Shown: positions 1-7,834 of the stretch, piece by piece
How positions within the stretch are numbered: position 1 is the first letter of the stretch
Layout: the number at the start of each line of letters is the position of its first letter
DNA from: an uncultured Pseudomonadota bacterium
GTDB taxonomy: Bacteria; Pseudomonadota; Alphaproteobacteria; Rs-D84
NCBI GenBank assembly: GCA_947306185.1
Contig: CAMZFU010000019.1
Span: forward strand, 1 to 19,185
DNA length: 19,185 nucleotides
Reading direction: 5' to 3'
Translations under genes and position numbers: made by a program
Notes under the pieces: model-generated
The model's database searches: none
What the model saw: the letters and a program-made list of their open reading frames with translations, nothing else
Told to the model about the DNA's origin: nothing

Positions 1-176
1 AAGAAGATCTAAAGGTGCCAACGGCAGACGGTGTTCGTAATGCAGAAAACCGTCGTGTTCGGGTTGTTAAAGAGGTTGCTTATACGGAACCGGCCGAGAC
101 GCAGATGGTACCTGTAGCGGATGTTTCCGTTCAGTCATATGTCGATGATTGTAACGGGGCAGAATGTGATATGTAG
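1..176 (+). CDS. OmpA-family protein, C-terminal end (partial)
   Basis: This is the last 57 codons of a gene that begins left of the window; the frame starts at base 3 and ends at TAG 174-176. The visible residues include PTADGVRNAENRRVRVV, which matches the end of the OmpA peptidoglycan-binding domain, where the Asn-Arg-Arg-Val stretch forms the last strand. A further 40 or so residues follow the domain, with two Cys near the end (DDCNGAEC) that could form a disulfide in the periplasm. The family anchors the outer membrane to peptidoglycan, either as a barrel protein or as a Pal-like lipoprotein; which one cannot be told without the N-terminus. No hairpin terminator is visible between this stop and the next promoter. 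Confidence 0.75.
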   Translation, partial: EDLKVPTADGVRNAENRRVRVVKEVAYTEPAETQMVPVADVSVQSYVDDCNGAECDM

Positions 177-204
177 AAATGTTTTTTGGGAGCAGACAAA
201 ATAC

Positions 205-232
205 TTGACAAAAGTTTTTGTTGGTATATAAT
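205..232 (+). promoter_or_regulatory. Consensus sigma-70-type promoter
   Basis: The -35 is TTGACA (205-210) and the -10 is TATAAT (227-232), with a 16-base spacer. Both hexamers are perfect matches. The predicted start near 239 lies about 30 bases before the small gene at 271. Confidence 0.85.
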
Positions 233-270
233 GTTGGCTACCAGAGAGATACTTTAAAGAGGTATTTAAT

Positions 271-447
271 ATGGCGAAAGTTAAAGAAAACTTTGAAAGT
301 GGAACAAAAAAGGTACCGTTTCGGTTGGGGGCCGCTATGATGCAGGCCTTTCCGATTAAGCAGGGGTTAGAAGCTTCGTTTAATAAAATCGGGGCGCAAT
401 GGCCGGCGGGTTTGTCAAAGGTAAACGAACCTGATACACAACGTTAA
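271..447 (+). CDS. Small basic protein of unknown function (58 aa)
   Basis: ATG at 271 follows an AAAGAGG ribosome binding site (256-262), and the frame ends at TAA 445-447. The product is 58 residues, Lys/Arg-rich in its first 20 positions (MAKVKENFESGTKKVPFRLG), with no signal peptide, membrane segment or Cys, so a cytoplasmic location is expected. The gene forms a complete monocistronic unit, with a perfect-consensus promoter at 205-232 and a strong hairpin terminator at 480-514, which suggests high constitutive expression. I do not recognise the family. The short length leaves some doubt, but promoter, ribosome site, frame and terminator all agree. Confidence 0.65.
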   Translation: MAKVKENFESGTKKVPFRLGAAMMQAFPIKQGLEASFNKIGAQWPAGLSKVNEPDTQR

Positions 448-479
448 TTCCGGGTTGACTTTCAAGTTATAAAGATTTT

Positions 480-514
480 GCACGGTGGTGTTTTGTGCCA
501 CCGTGCGTTTTTTT
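480..514 (+). terminator. Rho-independent terminator
   Basis: A perfect 9-base-pair stem, GCACGGTGG (480-488) with CCACCGTGC (498-506), is followed by a run of seven T. It closes the small-gene transcription unit that starts at 205. Confidence 0.9.
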
Positions 515-526
515 ACAAAAACCGTT

Positions 527-554
527 TTGTGGATTGTGAAAATTATGATATAAT
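527..554 (+). promoter_or_regulatory. Probable promoter with strong -10
   Basis: The -10 is TATAAT (549-554). The best -35, TTGTGG (527-532), is weak, with a 16-base spacer. Transcription would begin near 561, so the ATG overlapping this box at 555 lies upstream of the message and the real start of the next gene is 579. Confidence 0.55.
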
Positions 555-578
555 GTGGGAGATATAAGGAGAGGAATA

Positions 579-983
579 ATGCCAAAATTATTATTATCTG
601 TTTCGTTTGTTTTGACCGTTTTAATGCCGGTTTTGTCGCATGGGGCGCCTGTGAACCGCCATTTCGAATCTAACGAATTGGATGTTTCGGCGGTCATACC
701 AGGGTCCGAAGGCATGACAGAAATGGAGGTCATTGCGACATTGAAACACGATATAGATCTTTTGGATGAAGAACTGCGTCAATGTGAACGTAAACGTAAA
801 GGTTGGGTTGCAGCAACGGTTGTTGGCGGTGTCGGTGTTGTTGGAACCGGTATTGCGGCATTGGTGCAAAACAGCAAGATTCAAGATAAGAAAGCGGAAC
901 TTAAACGTGTAGAAAGTGATGTTGCGGCAGCAAAGCAAGATGTTGAACGCGCACAACAACGTTTAGATGGTATGCCACAATAA
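579..983 (+). CDS. Secreted/membrane coiled-coil protein of unknown function
   Basis: ATG 579 follows AAGGAGAGG (567-575); the in-frame ATG at 555 overlaps the -10 box and is rejected. The product has 134 residues. A signal peptide covers about 1-23 (MPKLLLSVSFVLTVLMPVLS, probable cut after HGA). A short coiled coil spans about 48-68, then Cys69 and the KRKG motif (72-75), a Gly/Val-rich hydrophobic segment (76-96), and a second charged coiled coil (98-130). The same architecture and motif recur at the start of the next gene, 24 bases downstream, so the two are paralogues and likely co-transcribed. The hydrophobic hairpin between two coiled coils suggests a membrane-anchored scaffold or adhesin partner. 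Function is unknown. Confidence 0.8.
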   Translation: MPKLLLSVSFVLTVLMPVLSHGAPVNRHFESNELDVSAVIPGSEGMTEMEVIATLKHDIDLLDEELRQCERKRKGWVAATVVGGVGVVGTGIAALVQNSKIQDKKAELKRVESDVAAAKQDVERAQQRLDGMPQ

Positions 984-1007
984 CATTAATAATCTATGGA
1001 GATGAAG

Positions 1008-3011
1008 ATGAAAGTCACAGGTTATACAACGGCAATATGTTTGGCTACGGTTGGAGTGTTGGAGTGTACAAATGCGGCACCAGCACCAAAACCAGTATAT
1101 ATGACATCTCAGATACAACGATTGCTTAACGAAAAGCAAGAAAAGATATCAAAGTTAGAAGAATGTGATGGCAAACGTAAAGGCTTTATGATTGCCGGTA
1201 TATCAACACTTGGGTTAACGGCGGTTGGCGTTGGTGTAAATATTGCGCAGGCAAGCAAGAGTAATAAACTTTCCAATCAAATAGCGGATCAAAATCTTGA
1301 ATTGGAAAAACAACAAAATAACCTTGCCAATATAAATTCACAAATATCAGAAAAGCAAAATGATCAGGCGCGTCGTGACTGTGAATCTGACCCGAAAAAG
1401 ATATATGTTAATGGCCAATGTCTTGATAGGGAACGTTACGAGTGTGATCAAAATCCGGACAAAGAATGGAAAGACGGTAGATGTGTAGATAAAGAAAAAC
1501 CACAACCGCAAGCACCGCAAGATTATTCGGGGTACATACTGGATTGTTCGCATACAAAATTTGATTTTGTTGCAGGTACTGATTTTCAAGCTGTGTTGCA
1601 GAAATTGAACAATCAGTGTAGAACCGAAACCGGCAGTGAAATGGTAAAGGTGTTACAAGAAGATGGCAAGATTGTATATGAATGTAAAGGTATGTCAGCA
1701 CTTGATAAGTGCGCAGAAAGTAATGGGGGCGGTGGTAAAGTGCCATATGATGGCATAATCGGAAATCCATGTACAAGTAATGGTGATGGTTCAGTGTGGA
1801 CCAATGGTGGCGACAAGAAATGTTTGCCATCCGAAGGTTCAACAAATACCGTGCCTTGTTCATGTAAGAAGCCGGCCGATGTTCCTATGGAGCCGGTGAC
1901 GCCACCGGCCCCGGTGGTAACGCCAGACCCAACTCCGGTGACACCAAACCCAGTGGTAATCCCAGAACCAAAACCGGTAACGCCACCGAAACCTGAAGAT
2001 TTACCAGATCGTATAATTGATAAACCTTGTAAAAAGGGTGATTTGGCTGCTAATGCGACCGCAGGCAAGTATGTTTTGAACGGTAGTTTAAAATGTCTTA
2101 AGGCGGAAGGTAGCACAGATATTGTTAATTGCCAATGTTCAATAACACAATGTGATACTTCGAAAGGATATTCGTTAAAGGATGGCAGATGCGTCCAAAA
2201 TCAAAACGGCGGAGTCACCACCGAAACATGTCAGGCATCTGGTGGTCGTGGATTAGATGCGACGGGTAAGTGTATGTGTGATTGGACCAATAACGGAAAT
2301 AATCAACACTTGCGTCGGGGCAGCAACGGGTTGTGTGAATGTCAGAATGGATACAAACGTGTTGATCCGAATAATCTAAAATTGGGTTGCGTTGCTGTTG
2401 GACTTAGTAAAGATTTACAGGATTACAAGAAACTGTTGGAACAGTTTGATAAAAAGTATTCTGCGATTGATACCGCGGTTGATACGGTTAAACGGTCCAT
2501 GGAAGCCATTGAAAAGGCTGCACGCTTGGCTGATGTGAAAAAGTATGGTTATAAAACTGCGTTGGATACAGGTATGAGTACGACAAGAACACGTGTAAAT
2601 GAAGCGAACAGTTTGTATAATCAAGCGGTTGCGAAATATAATGGACTTTCTGATACGGATAAGACCACGGCCGGTAAGGATAGGAGTCTGAAAGATAAGG
2701 CAGCACTTGATGCGTTTAAACGAGAAGTTGACCAGTATCTAAAGACCGCAGAGGGTTATGCGCAACGGGGTCAGAAAGCATATGATAAATTGGTAACGGA
2801 TGAAGAAAATGATGCGGCTGGGGCGATGAGTATAGTGGATAAACAAAATATGGATAGGTGTATAAATAGTCATGGGCAATGGGATGGAAAGAAATGCTCT
2901 TGTGCCAGAGATCGTGGATTAGAACTGTCTTATGGTGAGTGCGAGTGTATAAATATAAAATGGGAATGGTGTCCAAAGAAAAATGCGTGTAGACCATCAA
3001 CCGATTGCTAA
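1008..3011 (+). CDS. Large Cys-rich, proline-linker surface protein of unknown function
   Basis: I choose ATG 1008 because GGAG (998-1001) sits 6 bases upstream; an earlier in-frame ATG at 996 has no ribosome site. The product is 667 residues. In order: a signal peptide (1-25, MKVTGYTTAICLATVGVLEC then TNAAPA); a coiled coil; a C-x-x-KRKG motif (53-59); a Gly-rich hydrophobic segment (60-81); and a long coiled coil (85-120), the same module as the upstream gene. Two short repeats of the form GQC/GRC follow (about 125-162). A Cys-rich repeat occurs twice, at 250-288 and 337-377, on either side of a Pro/Val/Thr linker (292-335). EGF-like Cys clusters follow (408-461), then a helical segment (465-620) and a terminal Cys cluster. 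This looks like a disulfide-rich extracytoplasmic surface protein or adhesin. I recognise no named family. Confidence 0.8.
   Translation: MKVTGYTTAICLATVGVLECTNAAPAPKPVYMTSQIQRLLNEKQEKISKLEECDGKRKGFMIAGISTLGLTAVGVGVNIAQASKSNKLSNQIADQNLELEKQQNNLANINSQISEKQNDQARRDCESDPKKIYVNGQCLDRERYECDQNPDKEWKDGRCVDKEKPQPQAPQDYSGYILDCSHTKFDFVAGTDFQAVLQKLNNQCRTETGSEMVKVLQEDGKIVYECKGMSALDKCAESNGGGGKVPYDGIIGNPCTSNGDGSVWTNGGDKKCLPSEGSTNTVPCSCKKPADVPMEPVTPPAPVVTPDPTPVTPNPVVIPEPKPVTPPKPEDLPDRIIDKPCKKGDLAANATAGKYVLNGSLKCLKAEGSTDIVNCQCSITQCDTSKGYSLKDGRCVQNQNGGVTTETCQASGGRGLDATGKCMCDWTNNGNNQHLRRGSNGLCECQNGYKRVDPNNLKLGCVAVGLSKDLQDYKKLLEQFDKKYSAIDTAVDTVKRSMEAIEKAARLADVKKYGYKTALDTGMSTTRTRVNEANSLYNQAVAKYNGLSDTDKTTAGKDRSLKDKAALDAFKREVDQYLKTAEGYAQRGQKAYDKLVTDEENDAAGAMSIVDKQNMDRCINSHGQWDGKKCSCARDRGLELSYGECECINIKWEWCPKKNACRPSTDC
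1875..2010 (+). repeat. Coding repeat: Pro-Val-Thr-rich linker
   Basis: About 44 codons of degenerate PxPVTP-type units (for example PMEPVTPPAPVVTPDPTP). The bases repeat as ccggtgacgcca-like blocks. It separates two copies of a Cys-rich module in the 667-residue protein and would form an extended spacer. Confidence 0.75.
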
Positions 3012-3030
3012 AGATATAAAGAAAAGTATT

Positions 3031-3064
3031 ATAAATCCCCATGAGTATGGGGATTTATTTTTTT
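3031..3064 (+). terminator. Rho-independent terminator
   Basis: A perfect 12-base-pair stem, ATAAATCCCCAT (3031-3042) with ATGGGGATTTAT (3047-3058), a GAGT loop, then a T run to 3064. It ends the two-gene surface-protein unit. It overlaps the last codons of the convergent gene at 3055, so the two transcription units abut. Confidence 0.9.
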
Positions 3065-3261
3065 ACCGCCCAGAACAGTGCCAACAACCATCCGATGCCG
3101 GTCCATCCGAATAACCATGATGCAACACGGATGCGCAGAGCCATAAATTTATCCTTGCCATTTTTGGCGGCCAGATATGCCGGTGCCAATGTTATTATCA
3201 CAAACACAATGGCCGCCGCAATGTACTTTGCAATTAAAATTTGTTCAGGTGTCATTTGCAT
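3055..3261 (-). CDS. Superinfection-immunity-family small membrane protein
   Basis: A 68-residue protein with a hydrophobic segment at about 10-32, a basic loop (KNGKDKFMALRIR) and a C-terminal hydrophobic segment containing FGWTGIGWLLALFWA. That GWTGIGW core followed by a small hydrophobic tail is the hallmark of the family named after phage T4 Imm (Imm_superinfect), small inner-membrane proteins found widely in bacterial chromosomes. The start lies 6 bases after the eno stop, with no clear ribosome site of its own, so translation is probably coupled to eno. A second Met at codon 3 is an equally possible start. Whether it blocks phage DNA entry here is unknown; most chromosomal members are uncharacterised. 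Confidence 0.75.
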   Translation of the reverse strand: MQMTPEQILIAKYIAAAIVFVIITLAPAYLAAKNGKDKFMALRIRVASWLFGWTGIGWLLALFWAVKK

Positions 3262-3267
3262 CGCAAA

Positions 3268-4530
3268 TTATTTACCATATGTTGCATTATTACCCAATTC
3301 TTCTTCGATACGCAACAACTGATTATATTTTGCCATACGGTCTGTTCGTGACATAGAACCTGTTTTGATTTGGCCTGCATTTGTTGCAACCGCAAGGTCA
3401 GCAATCGTTGTGTCTTCGGTTTCGCCACTGCGGTGGGAAATTACAACACCATAATTGGCATCCTGGGCCATTTTGATTGCGCGCATGGTTTCGGTCAAAC
3501 TGCCGATTTGATTCACTTTTATAAGAATTGCATTCGCAATACCGCCCGAAATACCACGTTCCAAACGAATCGGGTTTGTTACGAACAAATCGTCACCAAC
3601 CAATTGGCATTTACTACCAATTTGTTCGGTTAATTTTTTCCACCCGTCCCAATCTTCTTCGGCCAAAGCATCTTCAATAGAGATAATCGGATATTTTTCG
3701 ATTAAATCTTCATAGAATTTAATCATATCGTCAGAAGACATTTGTTTGCCTTCAAAATTATATACGCCGTCTTTATAGAATTCAGATGACGCAACATCCA
3801 AACCAATAGAAATTTCTTCGCCTGGTTTGTAACCAGCATCACGAATCGCCGCGATAATTGCGTCAAGTGCTTCGGCGCATGAATTAAAGTTCGGTGCAAA
3901 TCCACCTTCGTCACCGACATTCGTTGAATGACCGCCGGATTTCAAGATTTTCTTTAGATGGTGGAAAGTTTCTGCGCCCATTTGAATTGCCGCCGATTCA
4001 GTTTTGGCACCGTTCGGAATAATCATAAATTCTTGGGCGTCTAACCCATTATCCGCATGTGCACCACCGTTGATAATGTTCATCATTGGACACGGCAATA
4101 CATGTGGATTATTGTTGCCATAGATTTCGGCAAGGTATTTATACAGGGGCATGTCTTTTTGATTTGCAACCGCGCGTGCCGCCGCCATTGATACAGACAG
4201 AATTGCATTTGCACCCAATTTGTCTTTATTTGGTGTGCCGTCAATACTTAACATCTTTTCATCTAATGTGGTTTGTGCCGATGCGTCCATACCGATGATT
4301 TGTGGTGCGATAGTATCGTTAACATTTGCAACCGCTTTGGAAACGCCTTTACCCATAAATGCGGTTCCACCATCGCGCAATTCTAACGCTTCAAATGAAC
4401 CGGTGCTTGCGCCGGATGGAACGGCGGCGCGGCCCATTGCGCCCCCACTTAAGGTTACATCACATTCTACGGTTGGGTTCCCACGCGAATCCATAATCTG
4501 GCGTGCGTGAACTTTTACAATTTTATACAT
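3268..4530 (-). CDS. eno: Enolase (phosphopyruvate hydratase)
   Basis: Converts 2-phosphoglycerate to phosphoenolpyruvate in glycolysis; the family is also found in the RNA degradosome and on cell surfaces. The product is 420 residues, near the usual 420-430. Visible signatures are DSRGNPT (14-20), SGASTGSFEALELRDG (39-54), GGAHADNGLDAQEF (155-168, with Glu167), GDEGGFAPN (206-214, with catalytic Glu208), the metal ligands Asp245, Glu286 and Asp313, catalytic Lys338 in IKVNQIGS, and SHRSGETED (365-373). The start ATG at 4530 is preceded by AAGGAGAAAAAT. Compared with many enolases, a short gap follows LRDG before the GKGV motif. It is co-directional with the small membrane gene just downstream, and divergent from the autotransporter. 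Confidence 0.97.
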   Translation of the reverse strand: MYKIVKVHARQIMDSRGNPTVECDVTLSGGAMGRAAVPSGASTGSFEALELRDGGTAFMGKGVSKAVANVNDTIAPQIIGMDASAQTTLDEKMLSIDGTPNKDKLGANAILSVSMAAARAVANQKDMPLYKYLAEIYGNNNPHVLPCPMMNIINGGAHADNGLDAQEFMIIPNGAKTESAAIQMGAETFHHLKKILKSGGHSTNVGDEGGFAPNFNSCAEALDAIIAAIRDAGYKPGEEISIGLDVASSEFYKDGVYNFEGKQMSSDDMIKFYEDLIEKYPIISIEDALAEEDWDGWKKLTEQIGSKCQLVGDDLFVTNPIRLERGISGGIANAILIKVNQIGSLTETMRAIKMAQDANYGVVISHRSGETEDTTIADLAVATNAGQIKTGSMSRTDRMAKYNQLLRIEEELGNNATYGK

Positions 4531-4579
4531 ATTTTTCTCCTTATGTATGCTAATGTTGCTTTTTTTTCCTGCTTAAATG

Positions 4580-4588
4580 TGGTATAAT
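4580..4588 (+). promoter_or_regulatory. Extended -10 promoter for the autotransporter
   Basis: TGG followed by TATAAT (4583-4588) matches the TGn extended -10 pattern. No good -35 is seen, only a T run near 4560-4567. The predicted start near 4595 lies downstream of the ATG at 4577, so translation must begin at 4622. Confidence 0.6.
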
Positions 4589-4621
4589 ATAGAAACAAAA
4601 GCAAGGAAAAATAATAAAAAT

Positions 4622-7600
4622 ATGCAAAAAAAATCGTTAGCATTTTTCTTGGGAATGGTGCCTTTTTGTGCCATGGCAGAGACGATAGATGTGGGGCCTG
4701 GGGCTGTTTATGACATGAACAGTGCGTTGAATGCCGTAAATAATTCATATGTCTTTACTGGGGGCAGTGGGTTATTTGTTAATGGTGGAATATCTGTAGC
4801 AAATTCGTTTTATGTCGGTGTTGATGCGCCGATTGGCCTTGCTGATGGGTATGTTTATGCGGAAACCGGGATAGATAACCCATATACTGTTTCGGCGGTG
4901 GGAAATATTTCTATTGACCAGGGCTTAGAAATTGCCGAGGGGTATAATTTGCTGCTGAATGGTGTCGGGGGCAATGGAGTTGCATTTTTTGCGGGTAATA
5001 TCGAGGCCACCGGTGAATTGACGTTTAACAATATGGGGGCTGTAAATGTTAATCAATTTGTTGCGACGGGAACAGGAAATGTTGGTATAAATGCTCGTTC
5101 GTGGCAATCTGATGTTTTTCAAATGAATAATTCCAAAAATGTGACACTCAATTTGGGTACGGGTATAATGAGTGTTACGGGCTACATTGAAAACCAATCA
5201 AATGGCGCATTATCAATTGCGGCGAGTAGCATTACCGCCGCGGGTATTGAAAGTGGTGATAATGGTGGCAATGTTTCGTTGAATTTGACCGGTAATCTGA
5301 ACTTGACGGGTGGTGATAGTTCGACGGCGTCGTTGATAATCAAAGGTGACTTTAATGCCATGGTGACCGGCGCAACAACGTTTGCGCATGGGGTTTATCT
5401 GGCGCCAACGACAGATGTGTTTAGGTTGACTACGGGAACATTGGCGTTGAATGAAAGAATCGATTCGTTTTATATGAACAATTTGGATACATTTTATCTA
5501 AATGTAACCGGGGGTAATGTCGATGCAGGAACAAATGCGATTGTTAACGGTTCGCTGAATTCCAATGCAAATATGCAATTGACCGGTCAAAACATTATCG
5601 CAAGTTCGATATCGAATTCTGCAATGTTGGGATTAAATACGAGTGGAACATTAAACATAGCCAATTATATTACCAATGTGGCTGGTATCATGGGGATTGA
5701 TGCAGGTACTATTTCTGTGCCGGTGGTAAATGTTAATGGTGGGGTGGTAAATATTGCTGGAAACTTTTCCGGTTTAGAAGAATTACATGTTATCGGCAAT
5801 TTGTATCAAAATACGAATACAGGCACGGCGGCGGGCAGTATTAATTTTAATGGGTCAGGTTATACTTTGGTCGCGAATAGTGTTGACGTTGGTGGAATAA
5901 TCCAAACAAATGATTCTTTTGTTTTGCAAACAGATGATTTGGTTGTTGGTGCAAATGGTATAGATGTCCATAATTTTACAATCAAGAATATAAGTGAAAC
6001 AGGTGCAACTGTTACGGTAGGTGGTGATGTATCCGGCGGGTTAAAGTTGAATGGTGTCGGGGCTGTATCGGTTGATGGGGATTATACTTTTGATGATAAC
6101 AGTTTGTTGTTGGCAATTATTAACGCGGAATCCGCAGATTATTCATATTGGGCAACCGTAACATATGATGCGGAAACACCGTTGATTACCAATAATTCTG
6201 CATCGGCCGAACCAATTATTACCGTATCCGGCCAGGTGATAAATAATATTTCAACAACATTAAACGCGCCGACGGAAACTCCGTTACAGCCGTCACAGAT
6301 TGGGATTGTTTTAACACAGACGGTTGACCAAGGTACCGCAATATGGTTGATGCATGCGGATGGCGGATTTACAACAGAATTTTCTAAATTGAATATAAGT
6401 TTCTGTAATGCAGACGGTTCAATTTGTACGGATTATCTGGACGCGTTTGATACGTATAATGGTACAGATGACGATTTGCCAATTTATCTGGTTACGCGTA
6501 ATAAAGATGTTTACGTTGTGTTTGATGATCGTTTCGCGGATCCTATTGGTTTGTTCAAATTGCAACCGGTGGTCGGCATTGCGCGACATCACACCAAGGG
6601 CGAATATCAATCAGCTGGTGCGTTGGATAATTTGATAGAAACACTTTTGGCTGCGGATGGTCGTGCATATGATTCATCAACCCCACTTATTGTGGTTAAA
6701 GATTTATTTGATGGAACGGTATTGAAAAACGTTTCTAATCAATTATACAACAGAATGCATGATTATGCGCGTCGTGGAGATGCAAAAGTCGTCAAGAATT
6801 TTAGCAGATTGTTCCAACTGCGCGAAGCAAACCAGATAACCAATGATATTGCCATGAACAGATATTCTGAATTTCGTGAAATGTCGGATATGTTCATTGA
6901 CGAAGCGATATGGAATCGTAACCATCGTTTGAATAAATTATGGATACGTGGCGATTACAGCACGTTTACCAATGATATGGAAACCATGCGTTCCGAAGGG
7001 CATAGGTTGGGTATTGCGTTTGGATATGATTGGCAATCCAGCAATACACTTATTTTGGGTTGGACCGGCCATATGTCGTTTATAAACAATCATGGAACTG
7101 ATGATATAGATTTGGGGTATGGGCGACGCAATACTGAAACAGGACGTGTTGAAACAGACGTAGATAGTACGGGATTTGGTGCAGGTGGATATTTTATGAA
7201 AACATTAAATAACAAGGCGCGTTTATATGGTGATTTAATGTTGGATGTCAATATGATAGATGTTAAACGTTCACAGACGTGGGTTGATGATATATCTGGT
7301 GAGGCGTATTCATATGGAATTATGGGCGAATTAGGCCTTATCCATGATTGGTTGAATCAGTATATAATTGGTAATCTGTATGCACGTACGGGATACAATT
7401 TCGGATTTGATATGACCGAAGAGATAGATGGTTCTGATTATATGAAGTTGAAATTCAAGGGGCATACGGTATTTACTCCTGGGTATTCATTGACGGCACA
7501 AAAACGCATTTATCCATCGGCCTGGTTTGAATTCAGACCATATGCAACGGTTGGTATTGAATATGATTTGCTTGGTGCCCCGGATACAATGGAATACAAA

Positions 7601-7783
7601 TTTGCGCTTGCCAATTCATGGACAGAATATGACACATCTATTGACCCATTGTGGGTAAGTGGTGGGGCAGGTGTGGAATTCTTGTCGGTGACTGGTTTGC
7701 ACTTTGGTTTGGGGTATCGGTACACATATAACGATGCAATGCAGATACATAAATTACATTTATCTGCAAAGTACAGATTCTAA
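4622..7783 (+). CDS. Autotransporter (type Va) with beta-helical passenger
   Basis: The product is 1053 residues from ATG 4622; AAGGAA (4603-4608) lies rather far upstream. The signal peptide is MQKKSLAFFLGMVPFCAMA, with cleavage before ETIDVG. Residues about 20-640 are a Gly/Asn/Thr/Val-rich passenger with repeating NxxxxGxxxVxG-like strands, as in right-handed beta-helix autotransporters. A helical linker at about 690-770 (RLFQLREANQITNDIAMNRY) leads to a C-terminal barrel of about 280 residues. The barrel has alternating aromatic/polar strands (GIAFGYDW, LGWTGHMS, FGLGYRYTY) and ends in KYRF, the Phe-terminated BAM signal. It belongs to outer-membrane surface display. The passenger has a Cys pair near 601-608 (FCNADGSICTDY), and no protease triad was recognised. 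The passenger ligand is unknown. Confidence 0.88.
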   Translation: MQKKSLAFFLGMVPFCAMAETIDVGPGAVYDMNSALNAVNNSYVFTGGSGLFVNGGISVANSFYVGVDAPIGLADGYVYAETGIDNPYTVSAVGNISIDQGLEIAEGYNLLLNGVGGNGVAFFAGNIEATGELTFNNMGAVNVNQFVATGTGNVGINARSWQSDVFQMNNSKNVTLNLGTGIMSVTGYIENQSNGALSIAASSITAAGIESGDNGGNVSLNLTGNLNLTGGDSSTASLIIKGDFNAMVTGATTFAHGVYLAPTTDVFRLTTGTLALNERIDSFYMNNLDTFYLNVTGGNVDAGTNAIVNGSLNSNANMQLTGQNIIASSISNSAMLGLNTSGTLNIANYITNVAGIMGIDAGTISVPVVNVNGGVVNIAGNFSGLEELHVIGNLYQNTNTGTAAGSINFNGSGYTLVANSVDVGGIIQTNDSFVLQTDDLVVGANGIDVHNFTIKNISETGATVTVGGDVSGGLKLNGVGAVSVDGDYTFDDNSLLLAIINAESADYSYWATVTYDAETPLITNNSASAEPIITVSGQVINNISTTLNAPTETPLQPSQIGIVLTQTVDQGTAIWLMHADGGFTTEFSKLNISFCNADGSICTDYLDAFDTYNGTDDDLPIYLVTRNKDVYVVFDDRFADPIGLFKLQPVVGIARHHTKGEYQSAGALDNLIETLLAADGRAYDSSTPLIVVKDLFDGTVLKNVSNQLYNRMHDYARRGDAKVVKNFSRLFQLREANQITNDIAMNRYSEFREMSDMFIDEAIWNRNHRLNKLWIRGDYSTFTNDMETMRSEGHRLGIAFGYDWQSSNTLILGWTGHMSFINNHGTDDIDLGYGRRNTETGRVETDVDSTGFGAGGYFMKTLNNKARLYGDLMLDVNMIDVKRSQTWVDDISGEAYSYGIMGELGLIHDWLNQYIIGNLYARTGYNFGFDMTEEIDGSDYMKLKFKGHTVFTPGYSLTAQKRIYPSAWFEFRPYATVGIEYDLLGAPDTMEYKFALANSWTEYDTSIDPLWVSGGAGVEFLSVTGLHFGLGYRYTYNDAMQIHKLHLSAKYRF

Positions 7784-7791
7784 AAAAAAAG

Positions 7792-7818
7792 AAAACGGCG
7801 CGTGTTGCGCCGTTTTTT
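7792..7818. terminator. Bidirectional rho-independent terminator
   Basis: The stem is AAAACGGCGC (7792-7801) with GCGCCGTTTT (7807-7816) and a GTGTT loop, a perfect 10 base pairs. T follows on the + strand, and the A run at 7782-7790 gives a T run on the - strand. It serves both the autotransporter and ssb, which converge here. Confidence 0.92.
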
Positions 7819-7834
7819 ATTTCCACACAATCCA

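Noticed and set aside
555..578. Earlier ATG for the 134-residue coiled-coil protein
   Set aside because: It abuts the TATAAT box, and ATG 579 has an excellent ribosome binding site.
1613..2116. Long open frame on the - strand opposite the Cys-rich protein
   Set aside because: It is antisense to the proline/threonine linker and produces Gly/Ser/Val low complexity by base composition; no ribosome site, and the + strand gene is well supported.
4531..4600. Promoter for eno on the - strand
   Set aside because: Only weak -10-like matches were found and none with an acceptable -35, so I do not place a site, although one must exist in or near this gap.
4577..4621. Upstream ATG extending the autotransporter by 15 residues
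   Set aside because: The codons overlap the -10 box, so they are upstream of the predicted transcript, and the extension would put charged residues before the signal peptide.
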